The notes under the pieces were generated by a model, which ran no database searches, was not told where the DNA came from, and was given only the letters and a program-made list of their open reading frames with translations. 64,000 bases of DNA from Actinoplanes sp. NBC_00393 (GTDB lineage: Bacteria > Actinomycetota > Actinomycetes > Mycobacteriales > Micromonosporaceae), in assembly GCF_036053395.1 (NCBI RefSeq), contig NZ_CP107942.1, positions 3,500,501-3,564,500 on the forward strand, in the 5' to 3' direction. Numbering within the stretch: position 1 is the stretch's first letter; each line of letters opens with the position of its first letter. The position numbers were made by a program, and so were the translations under genes. Below are positions 1 through 9,554 of this stretch, piece after piece.

Positions 1-41
1 CGGGGCGGCCCCGCATCGGACAGGAAGGATCCGGCATCAAG

Positions 42-1052
42 ATGGCAGTGTCCCCTCGGCGCCAGCCCACTCTCGACGAGGTGGCCGAGCGGGCCGGTGT
101 CTCGCGTTCCGCGGCGTCCCGCGTGATCAACAACGCGCCGCACGTCAGCCGCGCCACCCGCAACGCCGTCGAAGAAGCGATCAAGGAGTTGGGCTACCAG
201 CCCAACCGCACCGCCCGCGCGCTGGCCACCCAGCAGACCGGCATCGTCACGCTCGTCGTTCCGCACGACAACCCCGGGTTGTTCGCCGATCCGTTCTTCG
301 CCCAGGTCATCGTCGGCGTGTCCGCGACGCTCGAGGAGACCGAGCTGCACCTGCTGCTGTGCCTCGCCAGTTCCAGCCGGGGCCGGGCCCGGCTGACGAA
401 TCTGCTGCGCACCCGCGGCGTCGACGGCATCATGCTGATGGCTCTGCACGGCGACGAACCACTGACCGACATCATCAACCGATCCGGTCTGCCCACGGTC
501 TACGTCGGCCGGCCGCTGCACTTCGAGCCGCAATGGTTCGTCGACTCCGACAACCTCGGCGGAGCCAGACTCGCGACCGAACACCTCGTGCGCCTGGGCC
601 GGACCCGGATCGCCACCATCACCGGCCAACTGTCCACCGAGGCCGGCAAGGCCCGCTACCGCGGCTACCGCGAGGCGATGATCATCGCCGGTCTCACCCC
701 GCACGGTACGGCGGAGGGCGACTTCACCGAGAACAGCGGCGCCGAGGCGATGAGAGGCCTGCTCGACTCTCACCCGGACCTCGACGCCGTATTCGCCGCC
801 AGCGACAATCTGGCAGCCGGGGCCCTGCGCGCCCTGGCCGAGGCCGGCCGGTCGGTACCGGGCGACGTTGCCGTGGTGGGTTTCGACGACCTCGGCATCG
901 CCGAACGCACCGATCCCCCACTGACCACCGTCCACCAGTCGGTCCAGGACCTCGGGAAGGAGACGGCCCGCATGCTCGTCGCGGTGCTCGCCGGACAGCA
1001 GCCTGCGTCCATCATCCTGCCCACCCGACTGGTACGGCGCGGATCCGCCTGA
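42..1052 (+). CDS. LacI-family transcriptional regulator
   Basis: 336 residues, the usual length for the family. An N-terminal helix-turn-helix (about residues 9-55, with LDEVAERAGVSRSAASRVIN) is followed by a periplasmic-binding-protein-like ligand domain (about 65-330, ending with the typical VGFDDLGIAE and PPLTTVHQ segments). It should bind a palindromic operator as a dimer and release it on binding a small ligand, usually a sugar. The start is supported by AGGAAGGA at about 20-27. The next gene starts about 100 bp downstream on the same strand, but no sugar transporter lies inside the window, so the regulon is unknown. Confidence 0.93.
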   Translation: MAVSPRRQPTLDEVAERAGVSRSAASRVINNAPHVSRATRNAVEEAIKELGYQPNRTARALATQQTGIVTLVVPHDNPGLFADPFFAQVIVGVSATLEETELHLLLCLASSSRGRARLTNLLRTRGVDGIMLMALHGDEPLTDIINRSGLPTVYVGRPLHFEPQWFVDSDNLGGARLATEHLVRLGRTRIATITGQLSTEAGKARYRGYREAMIIAGLTPHGTAEGDFTENSGAEAMRGLLDSHPDLDAVFAASDNLAAGALRALAEAGRSVPGDVAVVGFDDLGIAERTDPPLTTVHQSVQDLGKETARMLVAVLAGQQPASIILPTRLVRRGSA

Positions 1053-1155
1053 CCGTGCTTCACCACAAGGTCGAGGGCGCTTGCCGGGTTATGTCACCTG
1101 GCTATCGCGGTTAGGGTGCGAGGAGCGAGGTTCAGCACTCAACGAGGAGGGCACC

Positions 1156-2670
1156 TTGACCAGTCTCGACCGGCGTTCGTTGTTGAAGGGCGGCGCGGCG
1201 GTGACTGCCGGCGCCGCCATCGCGGGTGGTCCGCTTGCCGGGTTCCTCGCCGGCCCGGCCGTGGCGGGTGCCGGCCGGGGCCCGCGCAACCTTCTGCGGG
1301 ATGTGCCCGATCTGCGTGACGGCGTCGTGCGGCTGGCGCTGCCGGAGGGCTTCCAGTACCGCTCGTTCCAGCAGAGCCGGCGACCGCCGACACCGCCGAA
1401 CGTCGTCCTCGACGACGGCTCCTCGCTACCCGGCCGCCACGACGGCATGGCGGCCTTCGACGGTCCCGGGCGGCGTCTGGTGACCCTGGTGCGCAACCAC
1501 GAGGAGAACGGGTCCGCGCTCGACGGCTCCTTCGGCGCGGCCCGCACACCGACGTACGACACCTCGGCACTCGGTGGCACCTCGACCGTGCACGTCACCC
1601 ACCGTGGTGAGGTCGAGTACTCGTACGCCAGCCTCTGCGGCACCCAGATGAACTGCTCCGGTGGCCGCATGCCGTGGGGCTCGTGGATCACTTGCGAGGA
1701 GACCGTCAACGGCTACGACGTCGCCGACGACTTCACCCGCGGCACGGCGGCGCCGCCGACCACGTACGTTCAGAACGCCCGCCTGCAGAAGAACCACGGG
1801 TTCATCTTCGAGGTGCCGGTGCGCGGCAGGGCCGCGGCCACCCCGATCACCCACGCCGGCCGGTTCCCGCACGAGTCCGTCGCCTGGGATCCGAGAGGTG
1901 GCGCGCTGTATCTGAGCGAGGACAATTTCGCGTTCCCGTCCGGCTTCTACAAGTACGTTCCGCCGAAGCATCCGAGGCGCGCCGGGCGGCTGCTCGACGG
2001 CGGCCGGCTCTACATGCTCAAGGTCGTCGGCGTCGACAACGCGGACCTCGCCGTGCACATTGCCGACGGCACGCGGTTCCGCGTGGAATGGGTCGAGATC
2101 GACGAGCCGTCGTTCGACTTCGGCCGCCCGGCTCCGGGCTCGGCGCCCAGCCGGACCAACGACGAGGCTCTGCAGTTCGTGAGTGGCCAGGGACTGGCCA
2201 GGGGCGCCGCCAAGTTCTCCCGGCTCGAAGGCACGGTGTACGACCGGGGCTGGATCTACTTCACCTCCACGCAGGGCGGTGTGGCCCCAGGACCGACACA
2301 GCCGGACACCGTCGGGGGCTTCGGCCGCGGCTGGGGTCAGATCTGGGGGTATCACCCCGCGAGCAAGACCTTGCACATGCTGTTCGAGTCACCCAGCCAG
2401 GACGTGCTCGACTTCCCGGACAATGTGACCACCAGCGCCCGCGGGACCCTCGTCGTCTGCGAGGACGGCGCGAACTTCAACTTCCTGCGGGGGCTGACCC
2501 GCCGAGGCGAACTTTTCGACATCGCCCAGAACAAGATCGCCGCCCAGCTCAACGACGAGTTCGCCGGGTCGACGTTCAGCCCGGACGGACGCACCTTGTT
2601 CGTCAACATCCAGTCCACCGTGGGACTGTCCATCGCGATCTGGGGACCATGGGATCGCATCGACGTCTGA
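1156..2670 (+). CDS. PhoX-like (DUF839) Tat-exported phosphatase
   Basis: 504 residues from a TTG start chosen because GAGGAGG (1144-1150) lies five bases upstream and the next residues form a twin-arginine signal (LDRRSLLKGG, then a hydrophobic stretch). A longer reading from 1081 would put the signal peptide internally. The body matches the PhoX/DUF839 calcium-dependent alkaline phosphatase family: VRNHEE, LCGTQMNCSGG, WGSWITCEE, KNHGFIFEV and a late LSEDNF segment, all parts of the propeller active site. Predicted role: hydrolysis of phosphate esters outside the membrane. It stands alone, with no phosphate transport genes beside it. Confidence 0.9.
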   Translation: MTSLDRRSLLKGGAAVTAGAAIAGGPLAGFLAGPAVAGAGRGPRNLLRDVPDLRDGVVRLALPEGFQYRSFQQSRRPPTPPNVVLDDGSSLPGRHDGMAAFDGPGRRLVTLVRNHEENGSALDGSFGAARTPTYDTSALGGTSTVHVTHRGEVEYSYASLCGTQMNCSGGRMPWGSWITCEETVNGYDVADDFTRGTAAPPTTYVQNARLQKNHGFIFEVPVRGRAAATPITHAGRFPHESVAWDPRGGALYLSEDNFAFPSGFYKYVPPKHPRRAGRLLDGGRLYMLKVVGVDNADLAVHIADGTRFRVEWVEIDEPSFDFGRPAPGSAPSRTNDEALQFVSGQGLARGAAKFSRLEGTVYDRGWIYFTSTQGGVAPGPTQPDTVGGFGRGWGQIWGYHPASKTLHMLFESPSQDVLDFPDNVTTSARGTLVVCEDGANFNFLRGLTRRGELFDIAQNKIAAQLNDEFAGSTFSPDGRTLFVNIQSTVGLSIAIWGPWDRIDV

Positions 2671-2752
2671 GCCGTTGACCCTCTCGTGCGACCGGGGTGT
2701 CGCCGATTCGCAACCGTCCTGTTACTGACTGTCGAGCACTGCGGGCCGCTCG

Positions 2753-2758
2753 TACGGT
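2753..2758 (+). promoter_or_regulatory. -10 box TACGGT, predicted leaderless promoter
   Basis: TACGGT ends seven bases before the ATG at 2766 and no Shine-Dalgarno sequence lies between, so transcription would begin at or next to the start codon. No good -35 hexamer is visible. Confidence 0.5.
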
Positions 2759-2765
2759 CTCCGGC

Positions 2766-3392
2766 ATGGGTCGTCTGCGGGTCTGGATGCTGGTCGCCGG
2801 CGTGGCGGCCGTACTTCTGGCGGTCTTCCTGATTGTGGAGCGGGCCGGGGTGCCGCTGTTCACCGACCCGCAGCCGGTGCTGGGCACGGTGTCGGTCGCC
2901 GCCGCGGCGATCGGTGTCGGGCTGCTGGTCGCCGACGCCGTGCTGCCGGTGCCGTCGAGCGCCGTGATGGTCGCGTTGGGTGCAACGTTCGGTCTGGCCG
3001 CCGGTGCCGCGCTGGCGCTGCTGGGCGGTCTCGGTGGATTCGCTGTCGGCTATGTCCTCGGGCGGCGGTCCCGGAGCCTGCTCGCGACCGGCACCCTCGC
3101 GGCCGGCACCGCTCGCCCGGCCATGCTGGTACGGCGCTGGGGCGTGTTGGCGGTCGTGGTCAGCCGGCCGTTGCCGCTGGTGGCCGAAACCGTCGCGTAC
3201 ACCGCCGGCGCCGTGGGAATGCGGCCGGTGGCAGCGTTCGCCGCTGCCGCCGCGGGCACCGCCGGCCCGGCCGTCGCCTTCTCCTACGCGGGCTGGCGCG
3301 GCGCGACGACCGGCGACAGCCTCGTCGTCTTCGGCGCGGTCGCCGGGGCCGGGCTGCTCTGCTGGGTGCTGGGCCGGTCGCTGACCGATTGA
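2766..3392 (+). CDS. VTT/DedA-type integral membrane protein
   Basis: 208 residues with about five to six hydrophobic segments. Sequences such as LPVPSSAVMVALGATFG, GFAVGYVLGRRS and VVSRPLPLVAETVAYTAGA fit the VTT (SNARE-associated/DedA, TVP38) family, whose members move or flip membrane lipids. The ATG at 2766 is preferred over an upstream in-frame start because TACGGT (2753-2758) ends seven bases before it, giving a leaderless mRNA. The 3' end is only three bases from that of the convergent glycosyltransferase gene. Substrate is not predictable. Confidence 0.78.
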   Translation: MGRLRVWMLVAGVAAVLLAVFLIVERAGVPLFTDPQPVLGTVSVAAAAIGVGLLVADAVLPVPSSAVMVALGATFGLAAGAALALLGGLGGFAVGYVLGRRSRSLLATGTLAAGTARPAMLVRRWGVLAVVVSRPLPLVAETVAYTAGAVGMRPVAAFAAAAAGTAGPAVAFSYAGWRGATTGDSLVVFGAVAGAGLLCWVLGRSLTD

Positions 3393-3395
3393 CGT

Positions 3396-4520
3396 TCAGC
3401 GCCGGCCGGGGACCAGGTCGGTCAGCCGCGGCACGAGGTCCGCCGGGGCCGGCATGGCGGCCACCTCGGCGCTGACCTGCTGCGCCGCTCGTGCCAGCGC
3501 CGGATCATTGAGCAACTGGTCGAGCACCGCCGTGCTGATCTCCCGGTCGCCGACTGCCAGTCCGGCACCACGCGCCGCGACGAGATCGGCGTTGTGCCTG
3601 CGGTCGCCGGCGCCGCGCACGACCAGCTGCGGGACGCCGGCGTGCAGGGCAGCGAGAGTGGAACCGGCTCCACCGTGATGCACGATCGCGGTGCTGACCG
3701 TAAGGGCTGCGGGCAACGGCAGCCAGTCGGTGGCGTGGACGTTCGGCGGGCGCTGCCGGGCTGCGGCTCGCCGATCAGGCCGGATCAGTACGAAGTCCGC
3801 GTCGACCGGGCCGGCGGCGTCGATCACCCGGCTCATCAGCCGGTCCGGTCCCGGCTGTGGCACGGTGCTGCGGCTGACCAGGACGCGGGCGCGGGGCGGC
3901 TGCTCGGTGAGCCAGCCGGGTAACGGCTGGTCGGCGCCGTACGGCACGGCGCGCATCGGCCAGCCGTCGCGCGGCCCGGCCACGCTGGCCGGGGCGATCG
4001 TGAGCACTGCGGCCGGCGGCGGAAGTTCGCCGACCGAATGCCGGCGCAGAGCGTCGCCGAGCCGGGCGGCGGTCGAGGCCACCAGGGCCGGGCCGCCGAA
4101 CAGCGTGGTTTCGTGCAGTACCGCCGGCACGCCGATGCCGGCGGCGGCCAGCGCGCCGGCTACCGCGAGTGGTTCGTGGACGACGAGGTCCGGCCGCCAG
4201 CGGCGGGCGACGGCCACCACGCCGTCCGCGATCCGATCGTTGACCGCACCGAACAGGACACCGACGCCGCGGGTGTCGGTCGTGCCGGCCAGTTGCGCGC
4301 GGGACAGCACCGGGTGGCGCAGCAGCATGCGCGCCGCTATCGGGCCGAACCGGTAGCCCGGCGACGCGTCGTGCACGGCGAGGCCGCTTTCTCGTACTCG
4401 CAGGGCCTCGGCAGCGGTTGCCACCAGCACTTCGTGGCCTGCCTCCGCAAGTGCCCGGCCGAGCGGGACGAGCGGGAAGACATGCCCGAGCATCGGCGCC
4501 GACACGATGAGTACGCGCAC
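3396..4520 (-). CDS. MGT-family glycosyltransferase (GT-B fold)
   Basis: 374 residues from a GTG start at 4520 that gives the classic N-terminus VRVLIVSAPMLGHVFPLVPL. The longer reading to 4667 adds a non-homologous extension. A GGTGAG sequence precedes the GTG. The C-terminal nucleotide-sugar site shows the family signature HHGGAGSTLAALHAGVPQ. Members (GT1, macrolide/UGT type) transfer a sugar from a nucleotide donor to small lipophilic acceptors such as polyketides or sterols. No biosynthetic cluster surrounds it, so it may act in detoxification or tailoring of an unknown compound. A second related enzyme lies at 10164-11384. Confidence 0.88.
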   Translation of the reverse strand: MRVLIVSAPMLGHVFPLVPLGRALAEAGHEVLVATAAEALRVRESGLAVHDASPGYRFGPIAARMLLRHPVLSRAQLAGTTDTRGVGVLFGAVNDRIADGVVAVARRWRPDLVVHEPLAVAGALAAAGIGVPAVLHETTLFGGPALVASTAARLGDALRRHSVGELPPPAAVLTIAPASVAGPRDGWPMRAVPYGADQPLPGWLTEQPPRARVLVSRSTVPQPGPDRLMSRVIDAAGPVDADFVLIRPDRRAAARQRPPNVHATDWLPLPAALTVSTAIVHHGGAGSTLAALHAGVPQLVVRGAGDRRHNADLVAARGAGLAVGDREISTAVLDQLLNDPALARAAQQVSAEVAAMPAPADLVPRLTDLVPGRR

Positions 4521-5022
4521 CAGCTCACCGTAGAACGGGAAGCGCCGGGGCAACGCCGACCAGAATCCGCTCCCGTCGAAACCTGCGGCGAATCGGTCGG
4601 CGCTGAGAGGCGCTTGCGCCGCCGGCGAGGTTACCTCGGGCGGGGCCGGACACCGGTCATGCCGCACGACAGTTCTCGGCCAAGTTGTTCAGCGCGATGG
4701 TGGGGGCTCAGAGTGAGCGGCGGTCGATCGCCGGGGCGCGGCGACCGATCGCGACGGAGCGGCAGGTCGATCAGCGGCCGGCGGTCTGGCACACGGCAGT
4801 CATTGCCGACTCGCATTTTCGGAACTTATCGTCATCAATAGGCGCGGGCAGCGTAGCCGGCACCGAGACGGCACCATCAACGCCGATCCGCCCAGGTGTC
4901 GGCCGGCGACGAAAGCCGACCGCCGCTCCGATCCGCCACTACGCGCCGCCGGATGAATCCCGCCCGAAGGCGCCAAGGGAAGCGGCCGTCGCCGAACAAC
5001 CGAGTAGAAGGTTCGGTCCCCC
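4521..5022. other. Intergenic region between divergent genes
   Basis: About 500 bases with no convincing gene. The only structure I see is next to the downstream gene: CCGAAC (4992-4997) and GTTCGG (5011-5016) form a six-base-pair inverted repeat whose loop and 3' arm contain the GAAGG ribosome site of the hydrolase gene at 5023. Confidence 0.5.
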
Positions 5023-6483
5023 ATGCGCAAAACCCGATTCCGCGCTGCTGTCCTGATCGGTTCCCTGCTGTTGAGCACGGCGCTGCCCGCCTCGTTCGCC
5101 CATGCAGCGGTCACCGCGCCGACGATGGCGAGCCGGTTGGCCGCGGTCCAGGCCGCGAAGACGATCAACTACTACCCGTCCAACGCCGGCTGGACGGCGA
5201 TGTGGACGAATTTCGACCCGGTGCGCATCGACGCGGACCTGGCCCGGGCAGCCGCGCTCGGCGCCGACAACGTACGGATCATCGTCTTCCCGCAGACCTT
5301 CGGTTATCCGGTGCCGGCTCCCGCGTACGCTGCCAAATTGAATCAATTCGTCGGCATCGCCGACGCTCACGGCCTGAGTGTCAAACTGACCCTGTTCGAC
5401 TGGTGGGCCAACTACGCCGATGTGGCCGGCAGCATCACGTGGGCTCAGAGCCTGCTGGCGCCGTACGCGACCGACACGCGCGTGATCGCCGTCGAGGTGA
5501 AGAACGAGTTCCAGCCGGGCGACACCGCCGCGGTCAACTGGGTCCGCCAGGTGATCCCCGCGATCCGTGCCACCGCCCCGGACATGCCGCTCACCCTGTC
5601 GGTCGACGGCGGCAGCGGCGCGACCGGCATGGCGAGCATCAAGTCGCAGTTGGCGACCACGCCGCTGGACTACTACGACTTCCATTTCTACGGCGCTTCG
5701 GACCGGTCCCTCGCCGAGATCCGCCGGGCGCAGAGCGCGGTGGCACCGGATCCGATCGTCATCGGTGAGACCGGGCTCAGCACCCATGCGGCCACCGACG
5801 GCGAGCAGGCCGCGTACCTGGCCCGGGTCTTCCGTGCCGCCCGGGAGGCGAATGTCGGCTCGGTGGCGCCGTGGATCCTCAACGACTTCTCGCCTGGCGC
5901 CATCCCGCCGAACTCGGCGGTGTCCACCCAGCCCGCGCAGTACAAGTACGGCCTGTACCGCACCGACGCGACCCCGAAGTTCGCCGCCTCCGTGGCCGGT
6001 GCGGCGTGGACGACCGGGGCGACGCCGAACAGCATCCTCAACCTGAGCTTCGAGGCCGCCGCGATCGACTCGCCCTGGCGGCAGTACCTGCCGCAGGCCG
6101 GCGCCGCCGTGATCACCACCGAGTACGCGCGCACCGGCACGCAGTCCGCCCGCTTCTCCGGGACCACCCGGGTCGGCAGCAACCTGCCCTCGCTGGTCAC
6201 CTCACCGATCACCCCGGTCCAGGTGGGCTATCAATGGCGAGCTGAGGCGTACGCCCGAGGCGCCGCTGCCACCGGCGTCACCGAGATCGCGCTGAGCTGG
6301 TTCAACATCAACGGCCAGTGGATCAGCCAGAACACGTCGAATCGCCTGCCGGCCGGGAACTCCAGTTGGACGAAGCTGGTCGTGGAGACCGTCGCGCCGC
6401 CCGGGGCGGCAGGTGTGCAGCTGCACTTGAAGTCCGGCGACAACACCGGCACCGTGTGGTTCGACGACGTCGCAGTGTCCTGA
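5023..6483 (+). CDS. Secreted GH5-like glycoside hydrolase with C-terminal accessory domain
   Basis: 486 residues. A Sec signal peptide (about 1-28, cleavage after AHA) is followed by a TIM-barrel glycosidase domain (about 35-325) and a C-terminal beta-sandwich resembling a carbohydrate-binding module (about 340-486). The presumed acid/base is Glu162 in VEVKNEF at the end of strand 4, and the presumed nucleophile is Glu249 in VIGETG at the end of strand 7, the clan GH-A arrangement. It should cleave a plant or fungal polysaccharide outside the cell. The exact GH family and substrate cannot be told by eye. GAAGG at 5007-5011 serves as the ribosome site. Confidence 0.8.
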   Translation: MRKTRFRAAVLIGSLLLSTALPASFAHAAVTAPTMASRLAAVQAAKTINYYPSNAGWTAMWTNFDPVRIDADLARAAALGADNVRIIVFPQTFGYPVPAPAYAAKLNQFVGIADAHGLSVKLTLFDWWANYADVAGSITWAQSLLAPYATDTRVIAVEVKNEFQPGDTAAVNWVRQVIPAIRATAPDMPLTLSVDGGSGATGMASIKSQLATTPLDYYDFHFYGASDRSLAEIRRAQSAVAPDPIVIGETGLSTHAATDGEQAAYLARVFRAAREANVGSVAPWILNDFSPGAIPPNSAVSTQPAQYKYGLYRTDATPKFAASVAGAAWTTGATPNSILNLSFEAAAIDSPWRQYLPQAGAAVITTEYARTGTQSARFSGTTRVGSNLPSLVTSPITPVQVGYQWRAEAYARGAAATGVTEIALSWFNINGQWISQNTSNRLPAGNSSWTKLVVETVAPPGAAGVQLHLKSGDNTGTVWFDDVAVS

Positions 6484-6522
6484 AAAACCTCATATGAGCA
6501 CTAAAGATGACAGAATGATCGT

Positions 6523-7185
6523 GTGCGTCTTTCCTGTCTTCTCCTGACCGCCTCGGCCGTGGCCGGGGCGGTTCTCGCCACGAGCGGCGTTGCACCCGCC
6601 AGCGCCGCCGACCGCTACCGGGCCTCGGTGCAGACCATCGACACCGCTACCGCGAAAGCGATGATCGGCGTGTCCTGGCATCGCGGCTGCCCGGTGCCCA
6701 TCTCGGACCTGCGCCGGGTGAAGCTGACGCACTGGGGCTTCGACCAGGACCGCCATCGTGGCGAGTTGATCGTCCACAAGGATGTGGCGCGCAGCGTGGT
6801 GGAGATCTTCCGCGAGCTGTATTCAGCGCGCTTCCCGATCCGAACCATGGTGCCGGTGGACCGCTTCGGCGCCGACGACAACGCGTCGATGGCCGCGGAC
6901 AACACGTCCGCGTTCAACTGCCGGCCGATCACCGGCGCGACCACGGGCTTCTCGGTGCATTCCTACGGCAAAGCCGTCGACATCAACACCGTGGAGAATC
7001 CGTACGTCAAGGGCGCGACCGTGCAGCCGCCGGCCGGCAAAGCGTTCACGAACCGCGCGAACGTCCGCCCCGGCATGATCAGGCGCGGCGATCGCGTCTG
7101 GCACGCCTTCACCAAGCACGGCTTCCAATGGGGTGGGGACTGGAAGTCGCTCAAGGACTACCAGCATTTCGAGATCCCGATCTGA
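6523..7185 (+). CDS. Secreted M15-family peptidase (D-Ala-D-Ala carboxypeptidase-like)
   Basis: 220 residues from a GTG start. A signal peptide ends near residue 29 (PASA-AD). The catalytic zinc motif is intact: His146 and Asp153 in SVHSYGKAVDIN, and the third ligand His215 in YQHFEI, as in VanY/endolysin-type M15 enzymes. It should cleave peptide cross-bridges or stems of peptidoglycan. It begins 40 bases after the hydrolase gene on the same strand and may be co-transcribed. An IS5-family element begins 75 bases downstream. Confidence 0.85.
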   Translation: MRLSCLLLTASAVAGAVLATSGVAPASAADRYRASVQTIDTATAKAMIGVSWHRGCPVPISDLRRVKLTHWGFDQDRHRGELIVHKDVARSVVEIFRELYSARFPIRTMVPVDRFGADDNASMAADNTSAFNCRPITGATTGFSVHSYGKAVDINTVENPYVKGATVQPPAGKAFTNRANVRPGMIRRGDRVWHAFTKHGFQWGGDWKSLKDYQHFEIPI

Positions 7186-7260
7186 CAGCTACACCCTGTC
7201 GCCAACGTGACGGCTGTTCCAGTACATCGGGGGAAAGGCGGTTAAGCAGGCCCGCGACTA

Positions 7261-8285
7261 GCCCGTGTTTCGTAAGGGCATCGATGTCACGGCGTGGCGG
7301 TGATCGATAACTGAAGAGGTCTCCGGTAGGTGGTTTAGCGACCAAGCAAAACCAGAGACCGACCGGAGACCTCGTGCCGAGCGTAGCGGCAGTGAGGCGC
7401 CATGACCTGACCGACTCGCAGTGGGCGGTGCTGCAGCCGCTGCTGCCTGTCGAAACAAGGCGCGGGCGACCACGCGTATGGGCCAGCAGGGACATCATCG
7501 ACGGGATCCGCTGGCGGGTGCGGACCGGCTCGCCGTGGCGCGATGTCCCGCCGGTGTATCCGCCCTGGCAGACCTTGTACCGCTGGTTCAGGCGCTGGCA
7601 ACGCGACGGCACCTGGACACAGCTGCTGGCCCGGCTGCAGTCGGTGGCCGACGCGGCCGGGAAGATCGACTGGACGGTGAGCGTCGATTCCACGATCAGC
7701 CGCGCCCATCAGCACGCCGCCGGTGCCCGCCGCGACGGGCAGGCGCAGAAGGAGCCGCCGGGTGGCGTGCAGACCGAGCCTGACGATCACGGGCTGGGCC
7801 GGTCCCGGGGCGGGTTCACCACCAAGACGCATCTGGCCTGCGAGCAGGGCCGTAAGACCCTCGCCATGGTGATCACCGCCGGGCAACGCGGGGACAGCCC
7901 GCAGTTCATCACCGTGCTGGAACGGATCAAGGTGTACCGGCTCGGCGGCGGCCGGCCACGGACCCGGCCCGACCTGGTGCTGGCCGACAAGGCATACACC
8001 AGCCGGGGCAACCGCGGGTACGCGCGCCGCCGCCGGATCCGGGTGTGCATCCCGAGCAAGGCCGACCAGGACGCGCACCGCAAAGCGAAGGGGTCCAAAG
8101 GCGGGCGGCCACCCTCCTTCGACCCGCAGGTGTACCGGCTGCGCCACGCGGTGGAATGCGGCATCAGCCAGCTCAAACAGCACCGGGCCATGGCCACCCG
8201 CTACGACAAACTCGCCGTCCGCTTCGAAGCCACCGTCACCATCGCCATCATCAACCAGTGGCTCCGCGCGTTATGAAACGCGGCC
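7261..8285 (+). mobile_element. IS5-family insertion sequence, intact
   Basis: About 1025 bp with one full-length transposase. Terminal inverted repeats match at about 12 of 15 positions: the left end reads gcccgtgtttcgtaa and the right end, reverse-complemented, reads ggccgcgtttcataa. Both ends sit in CTAG, consistent with duplication of a TA or CTA target, the usual preference of several IS5 subgroups. The insertion lies 12 bases before the start codon of the GAF-SpoIIE gene. Confidence 0.88.
7374..8276 (+). CDS. IS5-family transposase
   Basis: 300 residues in one uninterrupted frame. The N-terminal DUF4096-like region ([41 protein letters not shown]) precedes a DDE catalytic domain with D in [15 protein letters not shown] in [10 protein letters not shown] and E in [20 protein letters not shown]. 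The GTG start lies about 113 bases inside the left terminus and the stop nine bases before the right terminus. Everything needed for activity appears present. Confidence 0.95.
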   Translation: MPSVAAVRRHDLTDSQWAVLQPLLPVETRRGRPRVWASRDIIDGIRWRVRTGSPWRDVPPVYPPWQTLYRWFRRWQRDGTWTQLLARLQSVADAAGKIDWTVSVDSTISRAHQHAAGARRDGQAQKEPPGGVQTEPDDHGLGRSRGGFTTKTHLACEQGRKTLAMVITAGQRGDSPQFITVLERIKVYRLGGGRPRTRPDLVLADKAYTSRGNRGYARRRRIRVCIPSKADQDAHRKAKGSKGGRPPSFDPQVYRLRHAVECGISQLKQHRAMATRYDKLAVRFEATVTIAIINQWLRAL

Positions 8286-8297
8286 TAGGCTGCCGTC
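8286..8297 (+). promoter_or_regulatory. Leaderless -10 box TAGGCT rebuilt at the IS5 junction
   Basis: TAGGCT (8286-8291) ends six bases before the ATG at 8298. Its first two bases are the TA target dinucleotide, so the insertion split the native promoter between -35 and -10 but regenerated the -10 box. Any -35 element must now come from the IS right end, where no TTGACA-like sequence is visible. Confidence 0.6.
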
Positions 8298-9512
8298 ATG
8301 AGTAGCCCGGGTGCGATCCGCGACGAGCATCGATGGCGTCGTCTGGAGACCATCACCGACCCCGCGTTGTCCCGGCTCAACGCCGCCGATCTGCTTGCTG
8401 AGCTGCTGGAACGAGTTCGTATCGCCCTCGCTGCGGACACCGCCGCCGTGTTGCTGCTCGACCCGTACACCCGCCAGCTGGTCGCTACCGCCTCCAAGGG
8501 CCTGGAAGAAGAGGTCCGGCAGGCCTTCCGGCTGGAGGTGGGTCGCGGCTTCGCCGGCCGGATCGCCCACACCCGCGAGCCGGTGATCGTCACCAACGTC
8601 ACGCCCGCCGACGTCGTCAACCCGTTGCTGCTGAGCAAGGGCATCCGGTCACTGCTCGGCGTGCCGATCCTCGCCGCCGGTGAGGTCATCGGCGTGCTGC
8701 ACATCGGCACCCTGAGCCCACGGTCGTTCACCTCCGACGACATCGTTCTGCTGCAGCACGCTGCGGACCGGGCCAGCGCTGCCGGACAGTTGCGCTTCCG
8801 CGAACCGGAACAGAGCGCCGCCCTCGCTCTGCAGCACAGCCTGCTGCCACCACAGCTCGCCGACATCAACGGCCTGCACATGGCCGCCCGCTACGTGCCC
8901 GGCCACACCCTCGGCGTCGGCGGCGACTGGTACGACGTCTTCCGCCTGCCCTCGGGCTGGATCGGCATGGTGATCGGCGACGTGTCGGGGCACGGCCTGG
9001 CCTCGGCAGTCGTGATGGGCCGCATCCGCAGCGCCCTGCGCGCCTACGCCCTCACCACCGACGACCCTGCCGACGCATTGGCGCTGCTCGACCGTAAGAT
9101 CCAGCACTTCGAGGCGGGAGCTCTCACCACCGCCCTGTACGCGATGATCTCCCCCGACCGCCGGTCGGTCCGGATCTCCTCCGCCGGACACCTACGGCCC
9201 GTGATCGCCGTGCCCGGCCAACCCCCGGCACTGCTGGATCTGCCGGTCGACGCACCGCTGGGCGTCGGCCGTTCCCCCAGCCGACGCCGAACGACCACGG
9301 TCGACCTGCCGGCCGGTGCGCTCCTGCTGTGCTACACCGACGGCCTCGTCGAGCGACGTCACCAGATCATCGACGTCGGCATCAAAGCGCTGATCGACGT
9401 CGTCACGCCCGGCCACCCGGAAGCCGTCTGCGCCACGGTGATGTCCCGTCTCGGATCGGAGCAACCACTGGACGACATCGCTGTACTCGCCATACGCCGA
9501 CAACACCGCTGA
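8298..9512 (+). CDS. GAF-SpoIIE serine phosphatase (RsbU/PP2C type)
   Basis: 404 residues. A GAF sensor domain (about 25-165) is followed by a PPM/SpoIIE phosphatase domain (about 190-400) with the metal-binding motifs GGDWYDVF, VIGDVSGHGL and LLCYTDGLVE. Such proteins dephosphorylate anti-anti-sigma (STAS) proteins and so release sigma factors in stress or developmental partner-switching. The convergent anti-sigma-type kinase at 9555-9998 is a likely partner. No STAS protein gene is seen nearby. The upstream IS5 insertion replaced everything beyond the -10 box, so expression may be altered. Confidence 0.92.
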   Translation: MSSPGAIRDEHRWRRLETITDPALSRLNAADLLAELLERVRIALAADTAAVLLLDPYTRQLVATASKGLEEEVRQAFRLEVGRGFAGRIAHTREPVIVTNVTPADVVNPLLLSKGIRSLLGVPILAAGEVIGVLHIGTLSPRSFTSDDIVLLQHAADRASAAGQLRFREPEQSAALALQHSLLPPQLADINGLHMAARYVPGHTLGVGGDWYDVFRLPSGWIGMVIGDVSGHGLASAVVMGRIRSALRAYALTTDDPADALALLDRKIQHFEAGALTTALYAMISPDRRSVRISSAGHLRPVIAVPGQPPALLDLPVDAPLGVGRSPSRRRTTTVDLPAGALLLCYTDGLVERRHQIIDVGIKALIDVVTPGHPEAVCATVMSRLGSEQPLDDIAVLAIRRQHR

Positions 9513-9554
9513 GTACGGCTGCGCTGTTCGGCGCCCCGGACGGCGAGTAGAACG

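Noticed and set aside
4521..4667. N-terminal extension of the MGT glycosyltransferase
   Set aside because: The 49 extra residues precede the canonical first strand (RVLIVSAPMLGH) and have no counterpart in the family; GTG 4520 has a ribosome site.
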